DNA of 64,000 bases, taken from an uncultured Flavobacteriaceae bacterium (GTDB taxonomy: Bacteria; Bacteroidota; Bacteroidia; Flavobacteriales; Flavobacteriaceae). The notes under the pieces are model-generated. The model worked only from the letters and a program-made list of their open reading frames with translations, did no database searches and was not told the DNA's origin. Made by a program: the position numbers and the translations under genes. Within the stretch, counting starts at the first letter, position 1, and every line of letters begins with the position of its first letter. Below are positions 25,876-35,557 of this stretch, one piece after another. The stretch is taken from positions 1 through 64,000 of the forward strand of contig CAKZOO010000065.1 in the NCBI GenBank assembly GCA_937136455.1. The letters are read 5' to 3'.

Positions 25876-27066
25876 TTATTGTAAAAATTCAAAAATTCCA
25901 GCAGCACCTTGACCTGTTCCTACACACATAGTAACAATTCCGTGCTTGCCTTTTAAGTTTCTAGATCTCATTTCAGAAATGAGTTGTGTTGTGAGTTTCG
26001 CTCCTGTGCATCCCAAGGGATGTCCGAGTGCGATAGCTCCTCCGTTTACATTGACGATCTCGGGATTGAGTCCTAGGGTCTTTATAACGGCTAGTGACTG
26101 TGAAGCAAAGGCTTCATTGAGTTCTATAAGTTCAATTTGATCTTGTTTTAAGCCAGCTAAATTCAGTGCTTTTGGAATCGCTTCAACTGGTCCTATTCCC
26201 ATGATTCTAGGAGGAACTCCTGCTGCTGCATAGGATGCCAGTCGTGCAATGGGTTCTAAATTGAGTTCTTTTACTAAATCTTCACTCATAACCATTACAA
26301 AGGCAGCTCCATCACTCATTTGAGAGGAGTTACCAGCAGTTACACCACCTCTAGCATCAAATACGGGTCTTAATTTAGATAGTGCTTCTATCGAAGTGTC
26401 TTTTCGTGGTCCTTCATCACGGTCAACCGTGTAGGATTTGGAAGCTTTCTTCCCATTGGAGTCCACATAAACCTGTTCAATTGTAATAGGTACAATTTGA
26501 TCATTAAATTTTCCAGCTTCTTGAGCAGCAATTGCTTTTTGATGGGACTGATAGGAGAATTGATCTTGTTCTTCTCGGCTTACTTTATATTGACTGGCAA
26601 CAGCCTCAGCGGTAAGTCCCATTCCCCAATAGTAATCTTCTAAACCTTTCTTAGCGAGTTCATAACTAGGGGTAGGTTTGTAACCCCCCATCGGAATATA
26701 ACTCATGCTTTCAGCTCCTCCTGCAATAATACAGTCCGCCATTCCCGATTGTATTTTGGCCGTAGCTATTGCAATGGTTTCAAGTCCAGAAGCACAATAT
26801 CGGTTGACAGTCATTCCAGGCACATCGACGATATCGAGCCCCATGAGTGAAATAAACCTTCCGACATTGAGTCCTTGTTCAGCTTCAGGCATGGCATTAC
26901 CAACAATCACGTCATCGATTCTCTTTTTGTCGAGTTCTGGAAGTTGCTCTAAGAGGTATTGAATAGTTTCAGCAGCCAATTCATCCGGTCTTTTAAAACG
27001 GAAGACTCCTTTTGGAGCTTTTCCAACAGCGGTGCGATAGGCTTTGACGATATAAGCAGTTTTCAT
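25876..27066 (-). CDS. fadA: Acetyl-CoA C-acyltransferase (3-ketoacyl-CoA thiolase)
   Basis: A 396-aa thiolase completing beta-oxidation by CoA-dependent cleavage. The nucleophile C91 is in VNRYCASGLET. GGAIALGHPLGCTGAKL carries the catalytic histidine, and MCVGTGQGAA the second cysteine. Tight spacing (2 bases from the upstream gene, 11 to the next) places it in the middle of the fad operon. fadA follows the functional role; a role in short-chain condensation is less likely in this context. Confidence 0.93.
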   Translation of the reverse strand: MKTAYIVKAYRTAVGKAPKGVFRFKRPDELAAETIQYLLEQLPELDKKRIDDVIVGNAMPEAEQGLNVGRFISLMGLDIVDVPGMTVNRYCASGLETIAIATAKIQSGMADCIIAGGAESMSYIPMGGYKPTPSYELAKKGLEDYYWGMGLTAEAVASQYKVSREEQDQFSYQSHQKAIAAQEAGKFNDQIVPITIEQVYVDSNGKKASKSYTVDRDEGPRKDTSIEALSKLRPVFDARGGVTAGNSSQMSDGAAFVMVMSEDLVKELNLEPIARLASYAAAGVPPRIMGIGPVEAIPKALNLAGLKQDQIELIELNEAFASQSLAVIKTLGLNPEIVNVNGGAIALGHPLGCTGAKLTTQLISEMRSRNLKGKHGIVTMCVGTGQGAAGIFEFLQ

Positions 27067-27068
27067 AA

Positions 27069-29462
27069 TTAGTTTCTTAGGGGTTTACCAGTTTTTAACA
27101 TATGTTGAATGCGCTCAAGTGTTTTTCGTTCACTGCAAAGAGAAAGGAAAGCTTCTCGTTCTAGGTCTAATAAATAGCGTTCGGAGACCAATGTCGCTTC
27201 AGAGAGATCACCTCCAGCCATAACATAGGCTAATTTGTTCGCGATTTTCTTATCGTGTTCTGAGATATAATTACCAGCTAGCATGGAATCGGTTCCCACC
27301 ATAAACATTCCCAATGCTTGTTTTCCGAGTACTTTGATGTCGGTTCTTTCAATCGGTTTGGTATAACCTGCATCAGCCATAAGTATCGCATGTGCTTTGG
27401 CAACGGCTAATTGACGGTCCTTATTGACCACCACAACATCTTTGCCTTTTTGCATGGAGAAATTGTCATAAGCTTCATAGGCAGAGGTAGAAACCTTAGC
27501 CATTGCGATCGCTAAAAAGTGTTCTCTGAGACTGTTGAGTTCCACATCGTTCTTTTGATAGGTATCTGAAGCTCTTAGTGTCATTTCTTTGGAACCTGCA
27601 CCACCAGGGATGACTCCAACTCCAAATTCAACAAGACCCATATAGGTTTCTGCAGCAGCGACAATTTTATCGGCGTGTAAACTGAGTTCACAACCACCTC
27701 CAAAAGTCATTCCATGTGGTGCAGAAATAGTAGGGATGGAACTGTAACGCATACGCATCACTGTATTTTGGAACATTTTGATAGCGTTGTTGAGCTCTTC
27801 GTATTCTTGCTCAACAGCCATCATAAATATCATCGCTAGATTAGCTCCCACTGAAAAGTTAGGGCCTTGGTTTCCAACGATAAGCCCTCTAAAGTCTTTT
27901 TCAGCAATATCGATTGCCTTATTGAGACCTTGAATCACATCGCCCCCTAGGGTGTTCATCTTGGATCTAAATTCTACATTTAAAATGCCATCACCTAAAT
28001 CTTCAACGACCACTCCAGAGTTTTTATAAACAGCGGATTGCTCACGAATATTATCTAGAATAATAAAGGATTCCTGCCCCGGAATCTTCTGCTGTTCTTT
28101 TGAAGTAGTGTCGTAATAGTAATTAGCACCTTCTTTAACGGTGTAAAATGTCTGGTTGTTTTCAGCGAGTTCTTTGACCCAATCAGCCACTTCTAACCCC
28201 TGTGCATTAGCCAATCCAATACCTTCATTGATTCCAATGGCTTGCCATATCTGAAAAGGACCGTGTTGCCATCCAAATCCAGCCTTCATTGCATCGTCGA
28301 TCTGGTAACAGTGATCGGCGATTTCAGGTATTCTATGCGATACATAGGCAAACAGCGATCCAAATGACTTTCTGTAAAAATCACCCGCCTTATCTTTTCC
28401 TTTAATAAGGACCGAAAAACGATCGATCACTTCGTCGATTGTTTTGGTAAGCTCTAGGGTGGCAAATTTTGCCCGCTTATTGGCTCTGTATTCAAGTGTA
28501 TTTAAATCTAAGGTTTGAATTTCAGAACCTCCCTTTTCATTTTTAACTTTTTGATAAAATCCTTTTCCAGTCTTAGATCCCAGCATATTCTCTTTTTGCA
28601 TATGGGCTATAAAATCAGGAATTTTAAATAGCTCTAAACGTTCATCTTCCTTACAGTTTTCTTCAATACCATTAGCTACGTGAACAAGGGTGTCTAATCC
28701 AACCACATCAACAGTTCTAAAAGTCGCTGATTTTGGTCTACCGATGACAGGTCCTGTGAGTTTATCTACTTCTTCAACAGTCATATCTAATTCCTTCACC
28801 AAGTGAAATAGCGATTGAATTCCAAAAATCCCGATGCGATTTCCGATAAAAGCTGGAGTGTCTTTTGCAATGACACTTGTTTTTCCAAGGAATTTTTCAC
28901 CGTAAGAATTTAAAAAGTCAATCACAGAGGAATCTGTTTTTGGACCAGGAATGATTTCAAATAGTTTAAGATAACGGGCAGGGTTAAAGAAGTGCGTTCC
29001 ACAAAAGTGCTTCTGAAAATCGTCACTTCTACCTTCACTCATAAATCGAATTGGGATCCCAGAGGTATTTGAGGTGACAAGAGTGCCTTCCTTACGGTAT
29101 TTTTCAATTTGTTCATATACCTGCTTCTTGATGTCTAAACGTTCAACAACCACTTCGATGATCCAATCCACATCAGCAATCTTAGCCATGTCATCTTCAG
29201 TATTACCTGTGCTGATTCGTCCAGCAAATGAACTTTGATAGAATGGTGCAGGTTTGTGGCTGAGAGCCTTTATTAGTGCTGTCTCAGAGAGATAATTTCT
29301 CTTGATTTTGCACTTTGAAGCTAATTTGGGATCCATTTTATCTTCTGGAATAACGATATCCAAAAGAAGTACTTCAACTCCAATATTTGCAAAGTGAGCA
29401 GCAATACCTGAGCCCATGATACCAGAACCGATAACTGCTACTTTTTCAATGTGTTTTTTCAT
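27069..29462 (-). CDS. 3-hydroxyacyl-CoA dehydrogenase / enoyl-CoA hydratase fusion (FadN/FadB-type)
   Basis: A 797-aa bifunctional enzyme. An NAD-binding hydroxyacyl-CoA dehydrogenase comes first (VIGSGIMGSGIAA, then SNTSGIPI and HFFNPARYLKL). An enoyl-CoA hydratase/isomerase domain follows (MNTLGGDV...NFSVGANL...HGMTFGGGCELSLHAD...VGVIPGGAG). This order is that of Bacillus FadN and the reverse of E. coli FadB. The ATG at 29462 is preferred over an in-frame TTG at 29471, which would overlap the MarR stop. Only one base separates it from the MarR gene, so transcription is shared. Confidence 0.92.
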   Translation of the reverse strand: MKKHIEKVAVIGSGIMGSGIAAHFANIGVEVLLLDIVIPEDKMDPKLASKCKIKRNYLSETALIKALSHKPAPFYQSSFAGRISTGNTEDDMAKIADVDWIIEVVVERLDIKKQVYEQIEKYRKEGTLVTSNTSGIPIRFMSEGRSDDFQKHFCGTHFFNPARYLKLFEIIPGPKTDSSVIDFLNSYGEKFLGKTSVIAKDTPAFIGNRIGIFGIQSLFHLVKELDMTVEEVDKLTGPVIGRPKSATFRTVDVVGLDTLVHVANGIEENCKEDERLELFKIPDFIAHMQKENMLGSKTGKGFYQKVKNEKGGSEIQTLDLNTLEYRANKRAKFATLELTKTIDEVIDRFSVLIKGKDKAGDFYRKSFGSLFAYVSHRIPEIADHCYQIDDAMKAGFGWQHGPFQIWQAIGINEGIGLANAQGLEVADWVKELAENNQTFYTVKEGANYYYDTTSKEQQKIPGQESFIILDNIREQSAVYKNSGVVVEDLGDGILNVEFRSKMNTLGGDVIQGLNKAIDIAEKDFRGLIVGNQGPNFSVGANLAMIFMMAVEQEYEELNNAIKMFQNTVMRMRYSSIPTISAPHGMTFGGGCELSLHADKIVAAAETYMGLVEFGVGVIPGGAGSKEMTLRASDTYQKNDVELNSLREHFLAIAMAKVSTSAYEAYDNFSMQKGKDVVVVNKDRQLAVAKAHAILMADAGYTKPIERTDIKVLGKQALGMFMVGTDSMLAGNYISEHDKKIANKLAYVMAGGDLSEATLVSERYLLDLEREAFLSLCSERKTLERIQHMLKTGKPLRN

Positions 29463-29463
29463 T

Positions 29464-29892
29464 TTATTCAATTTGTTCGTTCGCGTAACTTTTAATTACC
29501 TCAATGACTTCAAAGAAATTTTGAAGTTTTTCCTTGCTGAGTTGTTGGTCGATGACTTCATTAAAGTGAAAGACTTCTTTTTTTGATTCATCTCTCATTT
29601 TAAGACCTTCTTTAGTCAATTGTATGATTACAGATCTACCGTCAGTAGGATGTGCTGCTTTTTTAATGACACCTTTTTCTTCCATGAGTTTTAAGGTCCT
29701 AGAAAGGGAAGTGGCTTCAATGCCCATCAACGGCCCTAATGCTGTTGAAGGAGTTCCTACTTTTGGGTCAATACTCAAGAGTACAAATGCCTGAGTCATC
29801 GTAGCTCCGTATGACTTAGCTCGTTCGTTGTACATCTTTTGAACAGCTTGCCATGCTGTTCGAAGTGCGTAATCAATAGTTGGTTTACTCAT
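29464..29892 (-). CDS. MarR-family transcriptional regulator
   Basis: A 142-aa winged-helix regulator, first gene of the beta-oxidation operon. The N-terminal helix YALRTAWQAVQKMYNERAK, the recognition region GIEATSLSRTLKLMEEKGVI and the wing HPTDGRSVIIQLTKEG are typical MarR features. The ATG at 29892 is chosen. The open frame extends 35 codons further upstream, but that part is hydrophobic and unlike the family, and it would run through the palindromic operator. A repressor of fatty-acid degradation responding to acyl-CoA is inferred from context. Confidence 0.93.
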   Translation of the reverse strand: MSKPTIDYALRTAWQAVQKMYNERAKSYGATMTQAFVLLSIDPKVGTPSTALGPLMGIEATSLSRTLKLMEEKGVIKKAAHPTDGRSVIIQLTKEGLKMRDESKKEVFHFNEVIDQQLSKEKLQNFFEVIEVIKSYANEQIE

Positions 29893-29909
29893 AAGATTTG
29901 AAATCAGCT

Positions 29910-29943
29910 TAAATATATAAAATAATATTATGCATGCATAATA
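29910..29943. promoter_or_regulatory. Palindromic operator between MarR gene and acyl-CoA synthetase
   Basis: TATTATGCATGCATAATA at 29926-29943 is a perfect 18-bp palindrome. On the minus strand TATATTTA (29917-29910) is a -7-like element for the MarR operon, so the dyad covers its -33 region. It also lies 46 bases before the start of the divergent synthetase gene. Both the symmetry and the size fit a MarR dimer site. Confidence 0.65.
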
Positions 29944-29988
29944 AATTTGTGTTAATTTTTTGTAATTTGACTTCATAAATAGAAGACT

Positions 29989-31758
29989 ATGCAACAACCG
30001 ACAAGACTTTTTGATTTTGCTTATTGGGAAAGGGATAACTACAACCTAGAGAAAGCCTTTGTGTCTAAGTATCAGGGTACTTGGGAGACTACATCATCAG
30101 AGGATTATATCAATAAAGGGAATATTATCAGTAGAGCTCTTTTGCGATTAGGAGTGCAAGCCAATGATAAAATTGCCGTTATTTCATTAACCAATAGAAC
30201 AGAATGGCATATCATGGATTTGGGGGTACTTCAAATAGGAGCTCAAAATGTGCCTATTTATCCAACGATTTCTATTGAAGATTACGAGTACGTATTGAAT
30301 CACTCGGAATCCAAATACTGTTTTATATCCTGTGAATTTGTCTATGAGAAAATCAAAGCGATAAAAGACAATACCTCTTTAATTGAAATATACTCCTTTA
30401 ATGAGATTCCCGGATGTAAACATTGGAGTGAATTATTAGAACTAGGAGCTGACCCCTCGAATCAAAGTGAAGTTGATGCACTAAAGGATGCTGTAAAAGA
30501 AGAAGATCTAGCGACCATTATTTATACCTCAGGAACTACTGGTAAACCTAAGGGCGTAATGTTGTCTCACCGCAATGTAGTGAAGAACGTTATTTATTCC
30601 TGTGATCGCCTTCCACTAGAACGAGGTTCTAGTCGTGCACTGAGCTTTTTACCTATCTGTCATATATTCGAAAGAGTGATTACCTATATCTACCAGTATG
30701 TAGGAGTTGAGATTGTCTTTGCGGAATCCCTTGAAACCATTAGTGATAATCTAAAAGAATTTAAGCCTGAAGTGATGACTGCGGTACCAAGGTTGTTAGA
30801 AAAGGTCTATGATAGTATCATCGCCAAGGGTGCTGCACTTACAGGGATTAAAAAAATGTTGTTTTTCTGGGCGGTAAATCTCGGTCTTAATTACGAACCA
30901 TACGGTCAAAACGGTTGGTGGTACGAACGCAAATTAAAACTAGCTCGTAAGCTTATTTTTAGCAAGTGGAAGGAAGGATTGGGTGGAAACCTCAAATTGA
31001 TAGCATCAGGTTCTGCTGCACTTCAACCTCGCTTAGCACGTATATTCAACGCGGCTGAATTGGGAGTGATGGAAGGCTATGGCCTAACGGAGACTTCACC
31101 TGTGGTATCAGTGAATGATATGAGAGACGGAAAGTTTCGAATAGGAACGGTAGGTAAACTCATAGCGGATACTGAAGTAAAAATTGCAGAAGACGGTGAA
31201 ATTCTAGTAAAAGGTCCTCAGGTAATGATGGGTTATTACAAAGATCCCGAAAAGACAGCAGAGGTCATCAAAAATGGTTATTTCCACACAGGAGATATTG
31301 GAGAACTAGATTCCGATGGTTTTTTGAGAATTACCGATCGCAAAAAAGAAATGTTTAAGACCTCTGGTGGGAAATACGTCGCTCCTCAACTATTAGAAAA
31401 CAGATTTAAGCAATCGAGATTCATCGAACAAATCATGGTTGTTGGAGAAGGAGAGAAGATGCCTGCTGCAATTATACAGCCAGACTTTGCCTTTGTAGGT
31501 AATTGGGCAAAGAAAAAAGGAATAGTTTTTAGTAACAATGAAGAGTTAATCGCTTCTGAGAAAGTAATAAAACGCATTCAAAAGGAAGTTGATGAGGCGA
31601 ATGAAGATTTTGCAAAATTTGAAAAGGTGAAGCAATTTAGATTAAGTCCTGTCCAATGGACTCCAGATTCTGGACACCTAACTCCTACGATGAAACTCAA
31701 ACGTAAAATCGTTAAAGAATTTCACAAAGATCTATACGAATCGATCTATAGGCCTTAA
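29989..31758 (+). CDS. Long-chain fatty acid-CoA ligase (AMP-forming)
   Basis: A 589-aa ANL-family enzyme activating fatty acids to acyl-CoA. Motif A1 is TIIYTSGTTGKPKGVMLSH (P-loop); GYGLTETSPV and TGDIGELDSDGFLRITDRKK are the adenylate-binding and hinge motifs. The length and the FACS-like N-terminus fit long-chain enzymes. It is divergent from the MarR-fad operon across a shared palindrome, so it probably feeds that pathway. A hairpin terminator follows. Confidence 0.93.
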   Translation: MQQPTRLFDFAYWERDNYNLEKAFVSKYQGTWETTSSEDYINKGNIISRALLRLGVQANDKIAVISLTNRTEWHIMDLGVLQIGAQNVPIYPTISIEDYEYVLNHSESKYCFISCEFVYEKIKAIKDNTSLIEIYSFNEIPGCKHWSELLELGADPSNQSEVDALKDAVKEEDLATIIYTSGTTGKPKGVMLSHRNVVKNVIYSCDRLPLERGSSRALSFLPICHIFERVITYIYQYVGVEIVFAESLETISDNLKEFKPEVMTAVPRLLEKVYDSIIAKGAALTGIKKMLFFWAVNLGLNYEPYGQNGWWYERKLKLARKLIFSKWKEGLGGNLKLIASGSAALQPRLARIFNAAELGVMEGYGLTETSPVVSVNDMRDGKFRIGTVGKLIADTEVKIAEDGEILVKGPQVMMGYYKDPEKTAEVIKNGYFHTGDIGELDSDGFLRITDRKKEMFKTSGGKYVAPQLLENRFKQSRFIEQIMVVGEGEKMPAAIIQPDFAFVGNWAKKKGIVFSNNEELIASEKVIKRIQKEVDEANEDFAKFEKVKQFRLSPVQWTPDSGHLTPTMKLKRKIVKEFHKDLYESIYRP

Positions 31759-31770
31759 TATTGATAAAAA

Positions 31771-31802
31771 AATAGCCCTTCATTTGAAGGGCTTCTTTTT
31801 TA
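31771..31802. terminator. Bidirectional terminator between acyl-CoA synthetase and purL
   Basis: AGCCCTTCA (31774-31782) and TGAAGGGCT (31785-31793) form a perfect 9-bp stem with a 2-base loop. A-rich sequence precedes it and a T-run follows, so it serves both convergent genes. Confidence 0.88.
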
Positions 31803-34800
31803 GTTGTGCTTCTCAATCCATTTACGAGCATTGATAAATGCTTCAATCCAAGGACTGACCTTATCATCTCTATCTTTTGGGTAATCTGCCCAGTTCCATT
31901 CAAAGATGGAACGTTCAATATGAGGCATCGTCACTAAATGTCTGCCAGTTGCATCGGTAAGCATTGCTGTGTTGTAATCACTTCCATTAGGATTAGAAGG
32001 ATAGGCGTCATAAGCGTATTGAGCTACGATATTGTAGTGTTCTCTCGATAGTGGAAGGTTGAATTTACCTTCTCCATGTGAAATCCAAACTCCTAAGCTT
32101 GTTCCTGCAAGAGATGAAAGCATTACAGAGTTATTCACTCCAATAGTTACCGAAGTAAAGCTACTCTCGTGTTTGTGAGAATCGTTGTGAAGCATTTTAC
32201 CGTGAACTTCTAGTTCTGGATGAATGAGTTCCAATTCCATAAAGAGTTGACATCCATTACAGATACCCACTGATAGGGTGTCAGGTCTGTCAAAGAAGTT
32301 TTTAAGTGCTTTATTGGCCTTTTCATTGTATTTAAATGCTCCAGCCCAACCTTTAGCAGATCCTAAAACATCGGAGTTAGAGAATCCACCAACAGCTCCG
32401 ATAAATTGAATATCTTCAAGAGTTTCTCTACCTGATATCAAGTCCGTCATGTGGACGTCTTTAACATCAAAACCAGCTAAATACATCGCATTGGCCATTT
32501 CTCGTTCCGAATTGGATCCTTTTTCTCTGAGTATTGCAGCTTTAGGTCTTTTTCCTCTTGGAAGTTCTGGTAATTGACCGTTAAACCCACTAGGAAAATT
32601 GTAATGTAGAGGTTGTTTTTTGTAGTTGTTAAAGCGCTCTAAGGCTTTGTTATTAGCAGTTTGCTTATTGTCTAAGAAATAGGATGTTTTATACCATACA
32701 TCTCTTAGTTGAGGTATCGGTAAAATAAGTTCGGTCTTATTGTGTTTAAGTCCAATGGCTCCTTTTGAAATCGCTTTTCCAATTTTAATGGCTTGAATAT
32801 CAGAATTTTCAATTGCTTGTTCAGCTTCTGAATCTTTAGCTTGAATTAAAATACCAGCATTTTCAGCAAAAAGCACCTTAATTAAATCATCTTCGTTTAA
32901 TGGACTTAAATCAATAGTAGCTCCAAGGTCATTGTCTGCAAAACACATTTCGAGAAGAGCAGTAATGAGCCCACCAGAACTAATATCGTGTCCTGCAGCA
33001 ATTTGATCATTGCTGATGAGTTCTTGAACTTTATTAAAAGCTTTCTTTACAAAAGAAGCGTCTTTTACATCAGGAACTTCACTACCAACTGTATTTAAGA
33101 TCTGAGCAAATGAAGATCCTCCAAGTTTAAACTGATCTTGTGAGAAGTTGATATAATATATGGCTCCAGCATTTCTTTGAAGCATCGGTTCTACAACCTT
33201 TGTAAAATCACTACAATGAGCAGCAGCTGATATAATTACGGTACCAGGGGCAATGACATCACCATCAGGATAACGTTGTTTCATAGAAAGGGAATCTTTT
33301 CCGGTTGGAACATTGATTCCGAGTTCAATTGCATAATCAGATACCGCCTGAACAGCATCGTATAGACGTGCATCTTCTCCAGGATTATTACAAGGCCACA
33401 TCCAGTTTGCAGAAAGGGAAACAGATTGCAATTGATCTTGTAGTGGAGCCCAAATAATATTGGTCAAGGATTCTGTGATACTATTTCTACTACCTGCAGC
33501 AGGATTGACAAGAGCTGAAACGGGACTGTGTCCTATTGCAGTCGCAACTCCGTCGACACCTTTGTAATCTAAGGCCATCACACCACAGTTGTTGAGTGGT
33601 AATTGAAGTGGTCCAACACATTGTTGGATAGCAACTTTTCCACCAACACAGCGATCCACTTTATTTGTAAGCCAGTCTTTACATCCAACAGACTCCAATT
33701 GAAGTACATTTTCTAAATATGTTGAAAGCTCATTTACATCATAAGTAGCATCTTTATAGGCGCGATCTACTTTAGAATCTTCCATGATGGTTTTTGGAGC
33801 AGAGCCAAACATATCTGCGAGCGCAAGATCCATAGGTTTTTCACCAGTAGTCTTCGACTGAAAACTAAAGCGATAATCTTTAGTCACCTCTCCAACTTCA
33901 TACATAGGAGCTCGTTCACGATCCGAAACTCTTTTTAAGAAGGCAGTGTCTTTTTCTCCGATCACCAGCCCCATACGTTCCTGAGATTCATTTCCTATAA
34001 TTTCTTTGGCAGAAAGTGTAGGATCACCTACTGGAAGTTGGTCTAAATCAATTTTTCCACCAGTTTCTTCAACCAGTTCTGATAAACAGTTGAGGTGTCC
34101 ACCAGCTCCGTGATCGTGTATTGATACAATCGGATTGTTATCAGATTCAATCATTCCACGAATAGCATTGGCAGCTCTTTTTTGCATTTCGGGATTCGAA
34201 CGCTGAATAGCGTTGAGTTCAATGACAGCTCCAAAGGCACCAGTATCTGCACTAGATACAGCAGCACCACCCATACCGATACGGTAATTGTCACCACCTA
34301 AGATGACAATCTTATCGCCTTTCTCTGGGCGATCTTTTAGTGCTTGAGATGCTTTTCCAAATCCGATCCCACCAGCCTGCATTATCACCTTGTCGTATCC
34401 GACCTTTCTACCATCTTCTTCGTGTTCAAACGTCAATACGGATCCATTGATCAGTGGTTGACCAAATTTATTTCCAAAATCAGAAGCACCATTAGATGCT
34501 TTGATTAAGATGTCAATAGGATTTTGATAGAGCCATTTACGAGCGGGCATTCCATTTTTCTCCCATGATCTTCCTTTTAAAATTCTAGAGTAAGGAGTCA
34601 TATATACAGCTGTTCCAGCTAAAGGTAAGGCTCCTTTTCCTCCAGCAAGTCGATCTCTAATTTCACCACCAGAACCAGTTGCAGCACCGTTAAAAGGCTC
34701 TACAGTAGTTGGAAAATTGTGTGTCTCTGCTTTGAGAGAAAGTACCGTTTCCATTTCAGTTTCCTGATAGTAGTCTGGCTGATCTGGAGTCTTTGGGGCA

Positions 34801-35465
34801 AATTGAATTGCTTTGGGCCCTTTGATAAAAGCGACATTGTCCTTATATGCAGACACCACAGAATTAGGGTGTGTCTCTGTTGTTTTTCTAATGAGTTTAA
34901 AGAGAGAGTGAGGCATTTCAACTCCATCAATTACAAAGTTTCCATTAAAAATTTTATGTCTACAGTGTTCTGAATTGACTTGTGAAAATCCAAATACTTC
35001 AGCATCGGTTAATTTTCTTCCGATACGCTGAGATACTTCTTCTAGGTACGTAACTTCTTCATCACTTAAAGACAAGCCTTCCTGAATATTATAGGCTGCA
35101 ATATCTTCTATTTCAAGTACAGCTTTAGGCTCTATATCAACTCTAAATAAGGATTGATCTAAACTTGAAAATTTTTGAGATAGCATAGGATCAAAATCCT
35201 CATAGGATTCATTGACCGCGAAGTATTCCTCAATTCGAATGATACCCTCAATACCCATATTTTGAGTAATTTCTGTAGCATTCGTACTCCAAGGACTAAT
35301 CATAGTAGCTCTTGGACCAATAAAATATCCAGATAGACTTTCTTCTTTTAGAAGCGTTTCATTACCGAATAACCATGTTAATTTTGAAGTATCGTCTGCA
35401 GATAAATTGTTTGAAGTTTCTACTGCATAAACTTTTTGAGAAGGATTCCCGAAAAAATGGATCAT
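31800..35465 (-). CDS. purL: Phosphoribosylformylglycinamidine synthase (large, single-chain)
   Basis: Fourth step of purine synthesis: FGAR amidation to FGAM using glutamine and ATP. At 1221 aa it is the large single-chain form. It has an N-terminal PurS-like part, a linker with RKLTDAEVFGFSQVNSEHCRH, the catalytic half KAETHNFPT and the second AIRS-like half. A C-terminal class I glutaminase has nucleophile Cys in VGICNGCQLF and the His/Glu pair in WISHGEGKF. The ATG at 35465 is chosen over an upstream TTG. A TAAATTTG -7 element lies at 35494-35487. Confidence 0.96.
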   Translation of the reverse strand: MIHFFGNPSQKVYAVETSNNLSADDTSKLTWLFGNETLLKEESLSGYFIGPRATMISPWSTNATEITQNMGIEGIIRIEEYFAVNESYEDFDPMLSQKFSSLDQSLFRVDIEPKAVLEIEDIAAYNIQEGLSLSDEEVTYLEEVSQRIGRKLTDAEVFGFSQVNSEHCRHKIFNGNFVIDGVEMPHSLFKLIRKTTETHPNSVVSAYKDNVAFIKGPKAIQFAPKTPDQPDYYQETEMETVLSLKAETHNFPTTVEPFNGAATGSGGEIRDRLAGGKGALPLAGTAVYMTPYSRILKGRSWEKNGMPARKWLYQNPIDILIKASNGASDFGNKFGQPLINGSVLTFEHEEDGRKVGYDKVIMQAGGIGFGKASQALKDRPEKGDKIVILGGDNYRIGMGGAAVSSADTGAFGAVIELNAIQRSNPEMQKRAANAIRGMIESDNNPIVSIHDHGAGGHLNCLSELVEETGGKIDLDQLPVGDPTLSAKEIIGNESQERMGLVIGEKDTAFLKRVSDRERAPMYEVGEVTKDYRFSFQSKTTGEKPMDLALADMFGSAPKTIMEDSKVDRAYKDATYDVNELSTYLENVLQLESVGCKDWLTNKVDRCVGGKVAIQQCVGPLQLPLNNCGVMALDYKGVDGVATAIGHSPVSALVNPAAGSRNSITESLTNIIWAPLQDQLQSVSLSANWMWPCNNPGEDARLYDAVQAVSDYAIELGINVPTGKDSLSMKQRYPDGDVIAPGTVIISAAAHCSDFTKVVEPMLQRNAGAIYYINFSQDQFKLGGSSFAQILNTVGSEVPDVKDASFVKKAFNKVQELISNDQIAAGHDISSGGLITALLEMCFADNDLGATIDLSPLNEDDLIKVLFAENAGILIQAKDSEAEQAIENSDIQAIKIGKAISKGAIGLKHNKTELILPIPQLRDVWYKTSYFLDNKQTANNKALERFNNYKKQPLHYNFPSGFNGQLPELPRGKRPKAAILREKGSNSEREMANAMYLAGFDVKDVHMTDLISGRETLEDIQFIGAVGGFSNSDVLGSAKGWAGAFKYNEKANKALKNFFDRPDTLSVGICNGCQLFMELELIHPELEVHGKMLHNDSHKHESSFTSVTIGVNNSVMLSSLAGTSLGVWISHGEGKFNLPLSREHYNIVAQYAYDAYPSNPNGSDYNTAMLTDATGRHLVTMPHIERSIFEWNWADYPKDRDDKVSPWIEAFINARKWIEKHN

Positions 35466-35486
35466 AATCACTGTTTTAAGACCCTG

Positions 35487-35494
35487 CAAATTTA
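35487..35494 (-). promoter_or_regulatory. -7 element of purL
   Basis: On the minus strand TAAATTTG is an exact TAnnTTTG match, 22 bases before the purL ATG. No TTG is found at the usual 19-21-base distance. Confidence 0.45.
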
Positions 35495-35557
35495 AGGTAA
35501 ATTCAGCGATTATTCCCTATATCAAATAAGGAGTTATTAAAGAAAGTTGTTAATAGG

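Noticed and set aside
29893..29997. 35-codon N-terminal extension of the MarR protein
   Set aside because: It is hydrophobic and unlike MarR proteins, and would run through the 18-bp operator and promoter.
35466..35489. TTG start giving PurL eight extra residues
   Set aside because: The ATG at 35465 begins with MIHFFG, typical of PurL, and lies at a better distance from the -7 element.
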